A DNA stretch of 64,000 nucleotides from Naumovozyma dairenensis CBS 421. Its lineage: Eukaryota; Ascomycota; Saccharomycetes; Saccharomycetales; Saccharomycetaceae. The notes below the pieces were generated by a model. It saw only the letters and a list, made by a program, of their open reading frames with translations. It searched no databases and was not told where the DNA came from. Made by a program: the position numbers and the translations under genes. Where the stretch lies: the NCBI RefSeq assembly GCF_000227115.2, contig NC_016482.1, positions 124,001 to 188,000 on the forward strand, given 5' to 3'. Of this stretch, positions 38,765 to 50,071 are shown piece after piece. How positions within the stretch are numbered: position 1 is the first letter of the stretch; the number at the start of each line of letters is the position of its first letter.

Positions 38765-41700
38765 ATGACTACAGCTTTGCCAACTATCGATCTCACGTTG
38801 GAAGATTCAGACTCTGATGCTGATGAAAATTACGATATCTTCCATTCCTTTCATAATACTTCAGATCCTAGAAATAAAACTATCGAGACTTCACATGTAG
38901 ACGCAAAGAAACATGATAATGTTAATTTAGATGATAATAAATCATCCTTACCCTCTTCTGCTTCAACAAGTTTGAATATGGATCTCACCACTGAGAAGCT
39001 TGAAAACGATTATGAAGATGTCGCCAATAAAAATAATATTAACGATGATGATGACTTTTTCCCTGTGAATGATGACAGTGATACAGACAGTCAAAAATAC
39101 TTTGATACAAATCCCACCTTCATAGAAGATAACAATTTAGAAACAAATGTCGCCAGCAATAATACTGACTTAATCGAAAGTGGTTCAGGATCTACGAACC
39201 CAACGGTAGCTCCAACCCCGATTCCTCAAATAGAATTGAAAAGTAATTCACCACTTATAATACGAACCGATCAGGAAGGGAAACGATCATCATATGAAAT
39301 TCCATCCATAAATAAAAGAAGGCTGAGTGATACCACACCTGACATTACTAAACAAGATACTCCGGTAACGAATGAAGAACCTGTTTCCAAAAAATTAACT
39401 GTACAAGCTTACTCAAAATCGTACCCGTACCCAGCTGCGTCAGCCCCATCAGATAAAAATTCCATCATTGTCCTATCAGATGATGAAGATGAAGGAAATG
39501 AAGGAAATAACATAGTGGAGACAAGTACTACTCCTACTACCACTAATGAAAACAGCAAAAGGAAAGAAGAATCCAAAGATATTCTTCCTTCAAACCCACA
39601 ACGAAAAGAAGAACAATTTGAAAGAAAATCAATACCAATTCCTTTTCGTAGAGATAAAAATCAGGATAGAGCACCAATACACCCCTTTCACGACACTATT
39701 CTCGAAGATACCCTAAAGAGTCCTGTACAACCTGGTCAATTCATGGATATGGAACAATATAATAATTATATGAATAAAATGAATCGTTATGAAAATCGAC
39801 TAAGAGAATCATTGACCAATACGGAAAATCAAGTTAAAATCCTAAAGAGAAGATTGACCTTTAGGGAGGAGGAACTTAAAGATATACAAAAGAAATGTGA
39901 TTCTTTATCTAAACGTTTAGTGGGTAGTTCAAGGACAAGACAATTATTGTTAGACGATGCCAAGCAAACTTTGAAAACAGCAAAAGAGAAAAGAGATAAT
40001 ACGAGAGAAAAACTACGTCAACAAACTGGTGTAGCTTCAGATCAAACACGTAAATTAATTGAATTTGTTGAATTGAAAAATGAAAAAGTCAAAGAAGCTC
40101 AACAATCATTCACAATAACACAAAAGGATAATGTGACTCAAAATGTAGTAATGGAAAGACAAAAATTATTAAAGGAAAAGGAAGATTTGGCCAATATGGT
40201 GAAAGAAGGTTCATTGAGTCTGGGAACGTTTGCTCAATTGAGTAAAGATATACAAACAAAATTAGATAACTTAGATGTTCAAAAGAATCAACAAAATCTG
40301 GAACAACAACAGCGACAAACAACGGCAAAACCAAATGAAGATTTATATATCAAATCTCTTGATACGGCTAAGAATTTATTGGCTAAGAATTCATCCAGGA
40401 CAGAATTGACCAAAAGAATGTTATATTCACATATGGATCTTTTAAAAAATTACAAGAAAATATTTGAAGACGGTAGACCATGTTCCGTGGATTTAAGAAA
40501 ACGTGCTAGAGAATCTGCTGAAACTTTATTTTCTAATGGTGTCAAGATGCCAATTGTTTTCGAAACACTACAAGATTATGGTATTAGATTTTTGAAAAAT
40601 GGCATATTAACTACTGATAGACGTGCTCAATATTTCAAAAGTCTTCATGTGGCACGTGAATTAGTTTCTAATTCTAATAGAACAACTGATGTGAAATTCA
40701 AAATATACGATTCATTAACTTCATTAGAACAATTTAGATCTTCCATCGATACTGGTATACCGCCTACTTTAGAATCCAAAATTAAAATAGGGAAAGAAAT
40801 TCAAGAATTGAAAGCCCAAGGTTTGAAAATGGAAAAATTATATGCTAATTTGGAAAAATATGGTGTTTGCACGACTAAGGAAACATTGATTAAACAAATG
40901 GAGCAAAATCCTTCACCAAATTTTTATAATGATGGGAATGATCCTTTCAGTTATATGACAAAGGAAGCTTGGGGTATCTTGGGAAATAAAACCGATCTAA
41001 ACTTATCAAGAAGTTCTAATCCTTCCTCTTCTGGAATGGAATATGTCAAAGATCAATATCGTGTAGCTAACGTTATGGCTGCTGATGATCAAGAACATAT
41101 CAGAGAATTATTACAAAATGTTAAACAATCAGAATCTGAAATCGAAGGTGAAGCACTAACACCAGAAGATATGACTGTCAATCTTTTAAGGCATCAAAAA
41201 TTAGGTTTACATTGGTTATTGAAAATTGAACAATCAAGGAAGAAAGGTGGATTATTAGCGGATGATATGGGTCTCGGTAAGACAGTTCAGGGTATTGCAC
41301 TAATGTTAGCCAATAGGTCAAAGGATGAATCTAGAAAAACCAACCTTATTGTTGCTCCCGTGGCTGTTCTACGTGTATGGCAAGGTGAATTGGAAACTAA
41401 AGTTAAAAAGCAAGGTGCATTCAGTACCTTTATTTATGGTGGGAATAACAAAGTTTCTAGTTGGAAAGATTTAGCTCGATATGATGCTGTCATGGTATCT
41501 TATCCAACATTAGCCATTGAATTTAAGAAACATTGGCCAACTAAATTAGGTAAAGAGTCGAAAGATTTACCACCAGTTCCAGATGTACGTGCCATGAATT
41601 CATTAGAAAGAAAAAGACGAATTATTTTTCCCCCGTTCTTTACTAATAAAATCCTAACTTTTTTTAGAATTATTCTTGATGAAGGTCAAAATATTAAGAA

Positions 41701-43219
41701 TAAGAACACTAAAGCTGCGAAGGCATGTTGTACACTTGATGGGATTTATAGATGGGTCTTTTCTGGTACACCGATTCAAAATAGCATGGACGAATTGTAT
41801 TCTTTGGTTAGATTTCTAAGAATTGCACCTTATCACAGAGAAGAAAGGTTTATGGCTGATATTGGTAGACCATTCCTTCGAAACAGAAGTGGATCATATG
41901 ATGATCAAGATAAAAAGCAAGCCATTAAAAAAGTTAGAGTTTTACTGTCTGCTATCATGTTACGTCGTACGAAGACTGATAAAATTGATGGTAAACCATT
42001 ATTAGAATTACCTGGTAAAGAGGTTGAAGTGAATACATCTAAATTAGAAGGAGAAGAACTCGAATTTTATACAGATTTGGAAACTAAGAATCAAAAGAAA
42101 GCTGCCATATTGATGAGGCGGAAAGCTCGTGGTGGCTATTCGAATGTTTTGACGTTGTTGTTACGTTTAAGACAAGCTTGTGTTCATCCTGAATTAGTCA
42201 TGATTGGTGAAAGGAAAAGTGAGGGTACCAAAGTTGCCAATGGGAAAAGTTTTGAAAATGATTGGTTAAGGCTATTCTATCTCGTCAGCCGGCTCAGTTC
42301 TCAGGTTAAAAACACGGTAGAAGCCAGTACAGATTCTATGACATGTTTTGTTTGTATGGAACAATTAGAGCTGGAATCAACGTCGATATTAACTGGATGT
42401 GGACATATGATGTGTGAAGCATGTTTTGATCCATTCTATGAAGAAGCTTCAACATCTACAGATGCCAAACTACATGATGACGGAACTGTATATTTACCAT
42501 GCAAAGAATGTCAAAAATTAACTAATGAAAATTCCATCGTTTCCTACAGATTATATGACCAAGTTATCAATCAAGGTTTTACTAGAGAAATGTTATACGA
42601 AGAATACAAGAGTGCGATGGAAATCCAAAAGGATAATACTAAAAACAATTATAGAATAGATTTTAACCACTTGGAACCATCTCAAAAAATGAAACAATGT
42701 TTTGATGTTATTAATGAAGTATTTGAGAATTCAAGTACGGATAAGATTGTTATTTTTTCTCAATTTACATCTTTCTTTGATATTTTTAGTCATTTCTTGG
42801 AAACAAAATTGAAAGTGCCTTATTTACTGTACACAGGTGCCTTGTCTGGTCAAAAAAGATCTGATATCATTTCAAGGTTTTATCGTGAGGCAGAACAAAG
42901 AATACTATTAATTTCCATGAAGGCTGGTAATTCTGGTTTAACATTAACTTGTGCTAACCATGTTATTATTGTGGATCCATTCTGGAATCCATTTGTGGAA
43001 GAGCAAGCCCAAGATCGATGTTATAGAATTAGTCAAACGAAGGAAGTTCATGTTCATCGTCTATTTATTAAGAATTCTGTTGAAGATAGAATTGCAGCAT
43101 TACAAGACAAAAAGAGGGAAATGGTTGATGCTGCTATGGACCCAAGTAAAATCAAAGAAATCAATAGGTTAGGTGCCCGTGAATTAGGTTTCTTGTTTGG
43201 TTTGAACGCATTGAATTGA
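38765..43219 (+). CDS. ULS1: Uls1, SUMO-targeted Swi2/Snf2 DNA translocase with RING
   Basis: 1484 aa (S. cerevisiae 1619). The acidic disordered N-terminus carries SUMO-interaction candidates ([11 protein letters not shown] near residue 8, [11 protein letters not shown] near 233). A coiled-coil region spans about 320-530. The Snf2 ATPase starts with the Walker A DDMGLGKT near 832, with motif II as ILDEGQ near 972 and [20 protein letters not shown] (CFVCMEQ...[10 protein letters not shown]...CKEC) lies at about 1195-1245, between the helicase halves. The C-terminal helicase part includes [38 protein letters not shown] and QDRCYRISQ. Uls1 removes SUMOylated proteins from DNA, for example trapped topoisomerase II and Rap1. 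The DEGQ variant is typical of this subfamily. Confidence 0.95.
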   Translation: MTTALPTIDLTLEDSDSDADENYDIFHSFHNTSDPRNKTIETSHVDAKKHDNVNLDDNKSSLPSSASTSLNMDLTTEKLENDYEDVANKNNINDDDDFFPVNDDSDTDSQKYFDTNPTFIEDNNLETNVASNNTDLIESGSGSTNPTVAPTPIPQIELKSNSPLIIRTDQEGKRSSYEIPSINKRRLSDTTPDITKQDTPVTNEEPVSKKLTVQAYSKSYPYPAASAPSDKNSIIVLSDDEDEGNEGNNIVETSTTPTTTNENSKRKEESKDILPSNPQRKEEQFERKSIPIPFRRDKNQDRAPIHPFHDTILEDTLKSPVQPGQFMDMEQYNNYMNKMNRYENRLRESLTNTENQVKILKRRLTFREEELKDIQKKCDSLSKRLVGSSRTRQLLLDDAKQTLKTAKEKRDNTREKLRQQTGVASDQTRKLIEFVELKNEKVKEAQQSFTITQKDNVTQNVVMERQKLLKEKEDLANMVKEGSLSLGTFAQLSKDIQTKLDNLDVQKNQQNLEQQQRQTTAKPNEDLYIKSLDTAKNLLAKNSSRTELTKRMLYSHMDLLKNYKKIFEDGRPCSVDLRKRARESAETLFSNGVKMPIVFETLQDYGIRFLKNGILTTDRRAQYFKSLHVARELVSNSNRTTDVKFKIYDSLTSLEQFRSSIDTGIPPTLESKIKIGKEIQELKAQGLKMEKLYANLEKYGVCTTKETLIKQMEQNPSPNFYNDGNDPFSYMTKEAWGILGNKTDLNLSRSSNPSSSGMEYVKDQYRVANVMAADDQEHIRELLQNVKQSESEIEGEALTPEDMTVNLLRHQKLGLHWLLKIEQSRKKGGLLADDMGLGKTVQGIALMLANRSKDESRKTNLIVAPVAVLRVWQGELETKVKKQGAFSTFIYGGNNKVSSWKDLARYDAVMVSYPTLAIEFKKHWPTKLGKESKDLPPVPDVRAMNSLERKRRIIFPPFFTNKILTFFRIILDEGQNIKNKNTKAAKACCTLDGIYRWVFSGTPIQNSMDELYSLVRFLRIAPYHREERFMADIGRPFLRNRSGSYDDQDKKQAIKKVRVLLSAIMLRRTKTDKIDGKPLLELPGKEVEVNTSKLEGEELEFYTDLETKNQKKAAILMRRKARGGYSNVLTLLLRLRQACVHPELVMIGERKSEGTKVANGKSFENDWLRLFYLVSRLSSQVKNTVEASTDSMTCFVCMEQLELESTSILTGCGHMMCEACFDPFYEEASTSTDAKLHDDGTVYLPCKECQKLTNENSIVSYRLYDQVINQGFTREMLYEEYKSAMEIQKDNTKNNYRIDFNHLEPSQKMKQCFDVINEVFENSSTDKIVIFSQFTSFFDIFSHFLETKLKVPYLLYTGALSGQKRSDIISRFYREAEQRILLISMKAGNSGLTLTCANHVIIVDPFWNPFVEEQAQDRCYRISQTKEVHVHRLFIKNSVEDRIAALQDKKREMVDAAMDPSKIKEINRLGARELGFLFGLNALN

Positions 43220-43621
43220 TGCCGGTAATACAAAAAAATTGCAATTATAAACTACACTTGTCTAAAAAAAACACAGAACAGAAGTATTGTAATTATAGAA
43301 ATTCTCACACTTGTCATTTATTTCGATTGTATATTTATATTTTATATCTATTTATCATTAATCTTTTATATATTCCAAAATTACAATTGAACCCATTCAT
43401 TTAGAAAACGTCAAGTGACTGAAATTGTTTCTCCTTGGGTTCTGTCTACGGTAAGGATTGTTCCGAAGATTGAAATTTTTTTGGAAATACAGATATATAT
43501 ATATATATAAAAGGGGCATTCAAAGGTGAACTGGAATAAACTTTTGAGGCATTTTTCTGTTATTGTTATCAACTTGAGAAGTTAAGCTAATATAAAAAAG
43601 AAATATTATATACCACACACA
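43220..43621. promoter_or_regulatory. Intergenic ULS1/HRI1
   Basis: 402 bp. An (AT)n tract at about 43493-43509 lies 115 bp upstream of HRI1. Otherwise unremarkable. Confidence 0.4.
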
Positions 43622-44353
43622 ATGCCCGAATTATTAAAGAGAATTGCCTTTGAAGTAGCTGGGAATCCAGATGAAAGAACTTTCACATTATCTTCAGGAT
43701 CAAATGATGGTCATTATTTATCCTTAAGACCCCTTGTCAAACCAAGAACTCCTGAAGGAAAGGAATTCCCATTCGAATGGGCCTTTGCTGGTACTAATAA
43801 AGATATTACCGTGACTCCAATTGAAGGTAGTGAAAACACTGTTAAACAAGATTTTAACTTTTGGATTGACATCAATGCTTATTTGAATGTGCCAAATACA
43901 CATAGAGGTGTCGTTAACACTGTTTGGACCACTTGGGATTCTGGTTGTATCAAGGAAGCTGGTGAAGTTTTCCCATTCGGTAAAGATAAACAAGCCGTAC
44001 CATTTATTGAATTGTGGCAACCAATAGATGCCAACAAAGAGGATTTGGTAATTGTTCAAGAATCAAACAAAACTCTAAAGTCAATTGTCTTAAAGATTGA
44101 TGACTCAGAATACTCTGGTCTTGTTATCGTCGTTGGTAAATGGGTACAAGGGATCCTAATTAAGAAAAGTGATGGTACCAAGAAGGGACTAAACTTCATG
44201 AGATTGCAAGAAGCCTCAAACGGCTCCTATAAATCGTTAATCGAGTACGGTATTGATAGTTCCAAGTTCCCAAAAAAGTTTGATTCGTTGGAAAAGGATG
44301 CAGTTTTGAGTGTTGCTGGTTTGAACTGGACTGTTATTGAAGCTACTTATTGA
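43622..44353 (+). CDS. HRI1: Hri1, Hrr25-interacting protein
   Basis: 243 aa (S. cerevisiae 244). Collinear with Hri1 throughout: MPELLKRIAFEVAG start, FTLSSGSNDGHYLSLRPL, EFPFEWAFAG, DFNFWIDINAYLNV, TVWTTWDSGCIKEAGEVFPF, FIELWQPID and WVQGILIKKSDG. The fold of the family is two related beta-barrel halves, visible here as repeated Trp-rich strand patterns. Function is poorly known; it binds the casein kinase Hrr25 and has been linked to protein secretion. No signal peptide, so cytosolic. In S. cerevisiae it neighbours EXG1 (YLR300W-YLR301W). Here ULS1 lies between them. Confidence 0.95.
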   Translation: MPELLKRIAFEVAGNPDERTFTLSSGSNDGHYLSLRPLVKPRTPEGKEFPFEWAFAGTNKDITVTPIEGSENTVKQDFNFWIDINAYLNVPNTHRGVVNTVWTTWDSGCIKEAGEVFPFGKDKQAVPFIELWQPIDANKEDLVIVQESNKTLKSIVLKIDDSEYSGLVIVVGKWVQGILIKKSDGTKKGLNFMRLQEASNGSYKSLIEYGIDSSKFPKKFDSLEKDAVLSVAGLNWTVIEATY

Positions 44354-44782
44354 GTTGCATGGCAAATTTTTTCCCACAATTTTAGCAATTAGGAACAACA
44401 ATGACTATATATTTTATATAAATGTTAGTCAATATATTGAATAGAATAGAACTTATTAGCTAAAATTCGTTGCCTTGTAGTTATTAAGGATAGAAATTGT
44501 GTAAAGTAAAACGTGATATTTCGAGTCATTTCTTTTTAATTTTTGGTGCCGTTTCGGACATTTTTATAGGCAAGGCTAAACAATTGAAAAAATATCAAAA
44601 AATTTCTCGAACAGTCAAATAGAATTAGAATCTATAAAATGATGAGCACATTCAATCGGAAACGATTCGATAAGTATCTGCTTTCGCTAACTTTTAAAGT
44701 CTATTCCATTCTTTTTTACAATTTTTTCATTTCTAAAACTATTAAACACGCACTCCTAGAAATCAGCTGCTTCATTGACCTT

Positions 44783-45442
44783 ATGACTCAATCTAAATCC
44801 AAGATCATTGTCTTACCTACACCAAGTTTAAAAACATGTCCCGTATCAACTATTCAACAGTTAGTTGATATAATTAACAAAGGTTACGAAAAACCAATGA
44901 TTAAATATAACTTAGTCCAAACGCAGAGAATTAGAGGACCAGCCGTTTTCTTCCAAGAACTAGCTCTTGCAGATGATCGTTCCTTATTGTATCTGACGGT
45001 CAAAGATACCGAAGAAGTTTCTGGAGCTTTACAGGAAGACACTACTATTGGTGACTACGAATTTTTCACAATAAAATCCAATGAATCATACAACTTCACT
45101 CCTGACAATGTTCAGGCAACCATAGCATATAGACCTAACCCACAAGATGACGCACCAAACACTTTTGAAGTTACAGCTTTTACGTCATTTATTAGGAATG
45201 GTGGTTTGGATATATTCAATGCAACTTTACCTCATTTCAAGAAAATTGACCAAAAATGTGATAGACTTTTGGTTAAAGTCATTGCCGATCATGAATTGGT
45301 ACCATACTATGAAAATAAATTGGACTTTATAGAGACTCATAGAGTCCTAGTTCCAAAATCACAATTGGAAAAATCCGGTTTCCATGATACATTTAGAGTA
45401 TCTAGAGATTTTCATGTTGCATCAATGATAAGAGATATTTAA
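44783..45442 (+). CDS. GNAT-like acetyltransferase-fold protein, function unknown
   Basis: The frame opens at 44639 (267 aa), but the first 48 residues are hydrophobic/basic and unlike the rest, so the ATG at 44783 (MTQSKSKIIVLP, 219 aa) is the likelier start. The C-terminal half shows a GNAT pattern: a strand FEVTAFTSFIRNGG, a helix, CDRLLVKVIADHELVPYYENKLDFIE, which is the usual end of the fold where a bulge and the Tyr side chain contact CoA. An acetyl-CoA P-loop of the classical Q/R-x-x-G-x-G/A kind is not obvious. No partner or pathway is apparent. It is followed by convergent OXP1. The longer form would carry a membrane-like leader, which is less credible but possible. Confidence 0.6.
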   Translation: MTQSKSKIIVLPTPSLKTCPVSTIQQLVDIINKGYEKPMIKYNLVQTQRIRGPAVFFQELALADDRSLLYLTVKDTEEVSGALQEDTTIGDYEFFTIKSNESYNFTPDNVQATIAYRPNPQDDAPNTFEVTAFTSFIRNGGLDIFNATLPHFKKIDQKCDRLLVKVIADHELVPYYENKLDFIETHRVLVPKSQLEKSGFHDTFRVSRDFHVASMIRDI

Positions 45443-45736
45443 AGCTCATCATAGTGACGTCCTAGGTAATAAGGGCTTTATGCGAACTCTTCAGCGTATT
45501 TTTAAACTTTTTTTTTTTCATTCTTTGGAATTATGTACTAAATAGACATAAAATTATTATACAGAATGGTTAAACGTTGAATTCATAAATTATTAAGATG
45601 CATGAAGAGACGTCTGTATTTCGGTTCACAAAATATACCCCATGAGTTTTGTGTATCATTTTAAACTTTCCAGTAGGTAAACGGCTGGCTTTAAGTAAAT
45701 GCACGAAAATAAATGTAATAGATCATATAATCCCAC

Positions 45737-48700
45737 CTAATACTTCCCATAACCACCACCTCCAGGCGTTTTGATAATAAGTCTATCTTTAGGTTTCGCA
45801 ATAATGGTATTCTTACCTCCGATATTTACTACAGTTTCTTTGTCTCCTCTTATCCAAATATTTTCACCCCTTTTCCCATCTTGACCACCTTTTAGACCAT
45901 GTGGTGCCGTAACTCTTCTCTCCGATAATACTGACGTAGTGACTTCTTGCCTAAACTCTATATCTCTAATGACACCATTGCCACCAGTAAATTTACCTAA
46001 CCCACCTGATCCTTGTCTAATACTAAATTCCCTTAGAATTACTGGATATCTCCTTTCAAACACTTCTGTATCAGTCATACGTGTGTTTGTCATATTTGTA
46101 TGGACTGCATCAGTACCATTCCAACCTTTACTTTCCCATGAATCACATCCAGCTCCAGAGCCGCCGCATATTGTTTCATAATATCCAAAACCACTAAAGG
46201 TTTCATTTGTTTGAGGATCTTTGAAAGAACTAGTACCAAATGTAAAATTATTACAATCACCTTGAGAATCAGCTTGGATATTTAAAGTTTTCAAGATTAC
46301 ATCTGTGACACGTTGTGATGTTAAAACATTACCACCTACTACAGCAGCATTAGTGTTAGGACTTAAAATTGACCCATCTGGAATCTTAATTGTAATTGGA
46401 TCTAAACATCCTTGGTTTAATGGAATATCTTTCCCCACCAAACATCTTAAACAATAAAGAATTGCGGAATAAGTAATTGCTTTTGGTGCATTGGTATTAC
46501 CGTATATTTGCGGTGAAGTCCCTGTAAAATCAAAAATATATTTTTCATTAGTGATATCCAATGTCACTTTCAATTCAATTCTTGATCCGTCATCCATATA
46601 ATCCACACCTGAGTATTCATTAGAACCGAAATGTTGAACCAATTGACGCAACATCTCTTTAATTGTTTGAGAAGCATTTAATTGAATGGCCTGCATATAT
46701 TTAAGTATCACCGGGTACTTAAATTCTTTCACTAGTGCGGCAATTAATTGAATTCCCTTATTATTTGCTGCAATTTGTGCTTTCAAATCACTTAAATTAT
46801 CTGAGATTCTTCTTGCACCTGAACAACCTGGGTGACTTGCAGGTTCAGTAATAAACAAATATTCAACTAAATCTTCTTGAAAAATTCCATCCTTCATCAA
46901 CAGTTCCGAATAGATTGCAGCTCCTTCTTCATATAGTTCTTTTGAATTAGGAGGGATAGAACCTGGTAGTATACCTCCAATATCTGCATGATGAGCTCTT
47001 GAGGCAACATAGAATAAAATGTTTCCAGAAGATGAAAATGCTGGAGAAATTACTGTAATATCGGGCAAATGTGTTCCGCCGATATCAGGATGATTTGTAA
47101 TGATAACATCGCCTGGTTTCAATTTACCGTTCCAAAGTTTTGCTTGAGCTGCCACGCATGTAGACATAGATCCTAAATGAACTGGAACATGGGGTGCATT
47201 AGCAACAAGATTACCTTCAGGATCAAACAAAGCGCATGAAAAATCAAGTCTCTCCTTGACATTTGTGGAAACAGATGTTTTCCTTAGTTGTATACCCATT
47301 TGTTCAGCAATATCCATAAACCTATGACTAAAAATGGATAACAAAACCGGGTCAATGATTTCATCGTTATTATTTTTCTCCTTTAATGTTGATTTGTCAA
47401 TAATATTTATTAGAATATGACTTTTTAAAATTGTTGCCTTTGCATTCGGGGGAATAAGGTTCGTCTGCGTCCCATCGGCTAGAATTGCTGGACCATCTAC
47501 AGTTGTTCCGAGAGGTAAATTATCAATTTTAAATACAGGCGTTTCGATAAATCTATTTTGGAAGAAAACCTTTTGATAGAAACTAACATTCTTAGCATGA
47601 TCAAGTTCGGTTAATTCATCTGTTTGTAAAAGTTGTGCTTCGGCAGAATCATCTTCTCTTACATATGAATTGCCCACTCCTCTTATTCTAATATCATCAA
47701 CTATTATATTTTTGTTGGGGAAGGAAAATCCAAATTCTCTCTTATGATTTTCAGCAAACCATTGTTCAAAATCCCACTTATTCTTTCTTTGCCTTATCAT
47801 CAACGGTGTTTCTGTTCCTTCATATCTAAGGTTTAAATATTTTTCAATACTTATATTTTCCTTTTGAAATCCTTGCTTAATTAATTCATTGGTGGATTTC
47901 TCAGTCAATTGTTCGAATTTTTGCTTCAATTCATTTATGGTCGAACTTGAATTCAGAATCAAAGAACATGGTTCCTGTGTTTCTTCAACGACGTCTGCTA
48001 AATATATACCGTATGCAGATAAAACGGATGAATATCGGTGGGCAATAACTGTACTTATACCCAATGATTCAGCCACAGCGACGGCATGTTGACCACCAGC
48101 ACCACCAAATGTAACTAAATTATGTTTAGAGACTGAATAACCTTTGGCCTCAGTAATTGCCCTAATTGGTCTTGCCATTGATTCATTTGCCACTTCAATA
48201 AATCCGTAAGCGACTTCTTCAGACGTCATTTCCAGATTTAAATCTTTATTTATTTTGAGAGCTAACTCATTGAATTTTTTAGTTGGAGTTTCCAAATCTA
48301 AAGGTTGATCTTCATTTGGACCAAAAATATTTGGGAAGAATTGTGGTACTAATCTTCCTAGAACTAAATTAGCGTCAGTAATTGTTAAAGGTCCATTTTT
48401 ACGATAAGCGGATGGACCAGGATCTGCTGCTGCTGAACCAGGACCCACTTTAAACAGACCATTTTCCCAAGTTAAGATTGAACTTCCACCAGCTGCCACA
48501 GTGTGGATATCCAATTGTGGCGATTGAATAATAATACCTGCAGTTGTAGTTTCAAAGACATGTTCTAATTTACCATCACCGAATCTACTAACGTCTGTAG
48601 AAGTACCACCCATATCAAAGCCAATCAATGGGACTTTACTTTTTCGATCAAAACACGTTCTTGAATAACCAACCACCCCACCTGCTGGACCAGAAAGGAT

Positions 48701-49606
48701 TGATTTTAAACCAGAGAATTTCTCACCTTCTACAAGTCCACCATCTGATTGCATAAATTGGATACTTGTATTTTCCGAATTTACTAAGCCTTTAGAAATA
48801 CTATCTAGATAGGATTTAATCACTGGAGTTAAATATGCATCAGCTACTGAGCTATGAGCTCTTGGTAAGAATTTAATCATTGGCGAAACTTCCGATGAAA
48901 GAGAAACATGAGTAAATCCGACTTCTTTTGCGATTCTACCGACTAATTTTTCATGATTTGGGTATGTGTATGAATGTAAAAATGCAATTCCAATAGATCT
49001 TATACCGGTATTATATATTGAGTTTAAAATCTTTTTTACATCTACTTCATTTGGTTTCTTTAAAATCCTTACAATTTCGCCACTTTCTCCCAATACAAGA
49101 TTATTATCGCCCGCATGCACACTTGATTTTTTGAATGGAGATTGTTCAGTGAAATCTTCTAACGTAACTCTTTCATCAATTTCCACCACAGTTTCATATA
49201 ATGGTTTAGATTTCTTAATATTCAATTCAAAAATCTTTGGCCTAGTTTGGTCCCCTATCAATAAAGCATCTTTAAATCCTTTGGTTGTAATGAATGCACA
49301 ACGTTCACCTTTCCTTTCTAAAGCGCTATTTGTAGCCAAAGTGGTTCCCATTCTAATACTTGCCACATTAGAGATATCTAACGGCATACCTCTAGGAATC
49401 TTTTTATGTTCAAATATTTCCAATATCCTCCTAATACCTTCTAAGGGAGCATCAGGATAATTCTTAGGGTCTACTGATAATAATTTAAATATCACATCAT
49501 CCTCTTGTTTACCGGATCCTTTATTACCTATAACATCTGTGAATGTACCACCTCTATCAATGGAGATTCTGAACTTACCACTTTGTTGTGGGTTTTCTAT
49601 ATGCAT
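45737..49606 (-). CDS. OXP1: Oxp1, ATP-dependent 5-oxoprolinase
   Basis: 1289 aa (S. cerevisiae 1286). Hydantoinase A/oxoprolinase half: RISIDRGGTFTDVIG (about 12-27) is the N-terminal nucleotide-binding motif, MGTTLATNSALERKGER follows, and GFDMGGTSTDVSRFG with TVAAGGSSILTW are its core blocks. The hydantoinase B half begins near residue 745 (LLSIFSHRFMDIAEQMG) with HVPVHLGSM, ITNHPDIGGTHLPDI and SRAHHADIGG metal/substrate loops. The C-terminus carries GGGGYGKY. The enzyme opens 5-oxoproline to glutamate using ATP in glutathione turnover, in the cytosol as a dimer. Convergent with the GNAT-like gene. The tRNA-Glu gene lies 234 bp upstream. Confidence 0.96.
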   Translation of the reverse strand: MHIENPQQSGKFRISIDRGGTFTDVIGNKGSGKQEDDVIFKLLSVDPKNYPDAPLEGIRRILEIFEHKKIPRGMPLDISNVASIRMGTTLATNSALERKGERCAFITTKGFKDALLIGDQTRPKIFELNIKKSKPLYETVVEIDERVTLEDFTEQSPFKKSSVHAGDNNLVLGESGEIVRILKKPNEVDVKKILNSIYNTGIRSIGIAFLHSYTYPNHEKLVGRIAKEVGFTHVSLSSEVSPMIKFLPRAHSSVADAYLTPVIKSYLDSISKGLVNSENTSIQFMQSDGGLVEGEKFSGLKSILSGPAGGVVGYSRTCFDRKSKVPLIGFDMGGTSTDVSRFGDGKLEHVFETTTAGIIIQSPQLDIHTVAAGGSSILTWENGLFKVGPGSAAADPGPSAYRKNGPLTITDANLVLGRLVPQFFPNIFGPNEDQPLDLETPTKKFNELALKINKDLNLEMTSEEVAYGFIEVANESMARPIRAITEAKGYSVSKHNLVTFGGAGGQHAVAVAESLGISTVIAHRYSSVLSAYGIYLADVVEETQEPCSLILNSSSTINELKQKFEQLTEKSTNELIKQGFQKENISIEKYLNLRYEGTETPLMIRQRKNKWDFEQWFAENHKREFGFSFPNKNIIVDDIRIRGVGNSYVREDDSAEAQLLQTDELTELDHAKNVSFYQKVFFQNRFIETPVFKIDNLPLGTTVDGPAILADGTQTNLIPPNAKATILKSHILINIIDKSTLKEKNNNDEIIDPVLLSIFSHRFMDIAEQMGIQLRKTSVSTNVKERLDFSCALFDPEGNLVANAPHVPVHLGSMSTCVAAQAKLWNGKLKPGDVIITNHPDIGGTHLPDITVISPAFSSSGNILFYVASRAHHADIGGILPGSIPPNSKELYEEGAAIYSELLMKDGIFQEDLVEYLFITEPASHPGCSGARRISDNLSDLKAQIAANNKGIQLIAALVKEFKYPVILKYMQAIQLNASQTIKEMLRQLVQHFGSNEYSGVDYMDDGSRIELKVTLDITNEKYIFDFTGTSPQIYGNTNAPKAITYSAILYCLRCLVGKDIPLNQGCLDPITIKIPDGSILSPNTNAAVVGGNVLTSQRVTDVILKTLNIQADSQGDCNNFTFGTSSFKDPQTNETFSGFGYYETICGGSGAGCDSWESKGWNGTDAVHTNMTNTRMTDTEVFERRYPVILREFSIRQGSGGLGKFTGGNGVIRDIEFRQEVTTSVLSERRVTAPHGLKGGQDGKRGENIWIRGDKETVVNIGGKNTIIAKPKDRLIIKTPGGGGYGKY

Positions 49607-49839
49607 ACTTTTATGATATACTGGATGATTTATTAATAAAAGTATTTACCATATGTATCAATCAATAGTAACTAACTAGATGATAGTCATTGACTGATGG
49701 ATGACACAGATCTGTGATTAATCTCTTCAATATTCTTAGTTTAGTTCCCTTATTGTCTTAGAGTACCTTTTTTCAACAGCACCTGCCTGTTATTCTTAGA
49801 CCTATCCTATTGAAAATGTTAAACAAATATCGAATTTCA

Positions 49840-49911
49840 TCCGATATAGTGTAACGGCTATCACATCACGCTTTCACCGTGGAGACCGGGGTTCGACTCC
49901 CCGTATCGGAG
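49840..49911 (+). tRNA. tRNA-Glu (anticodon TTC)
   Basis: 72 nt, no intron, no CCA. The acceptor stem pairs TCCGATA with TATCGGA, leaving G as discriminator. A box around TAGTGTAACGG; B box GGTTCGACTCC at 49890-49900. Anticodon TTC at 49873-49875 in the loop CTTTCAC. It appears identical to the S. cerevisiae tE(UUC) sequence I know. Confidence 0.98.
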
Positions 49912-49923
49912 TAAGTTTTAACA

Positions 49924-49930
49924 TTTTTTT
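49924..49930 (+). terminator. RNA polymerase III terminator of tRNA-Glu
   Basis: Seven T starting 13 nt after the tRNA end. Confidence 0.7.
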
Positions 49931-50071
49931 ATTCCCCTTTGTGTCAATACCAGATGTAACTCTCTCGAAAAAGGTCTAGTTTCTGCTTAGAACAATGTTT
50001 CGTCTCTGTTTTTTTTTTCTAAAAGAATGATTATATGTACGAAATATGAATCTTATTATTTAGAGAGCACA

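Noticed and set aside
41610..41680. Suspected frameshift in ULS1 before the DEGQ box
   Set aside because: The residues [15 protein letters not shown] align well with the family in the same frame, so no shift is needed.
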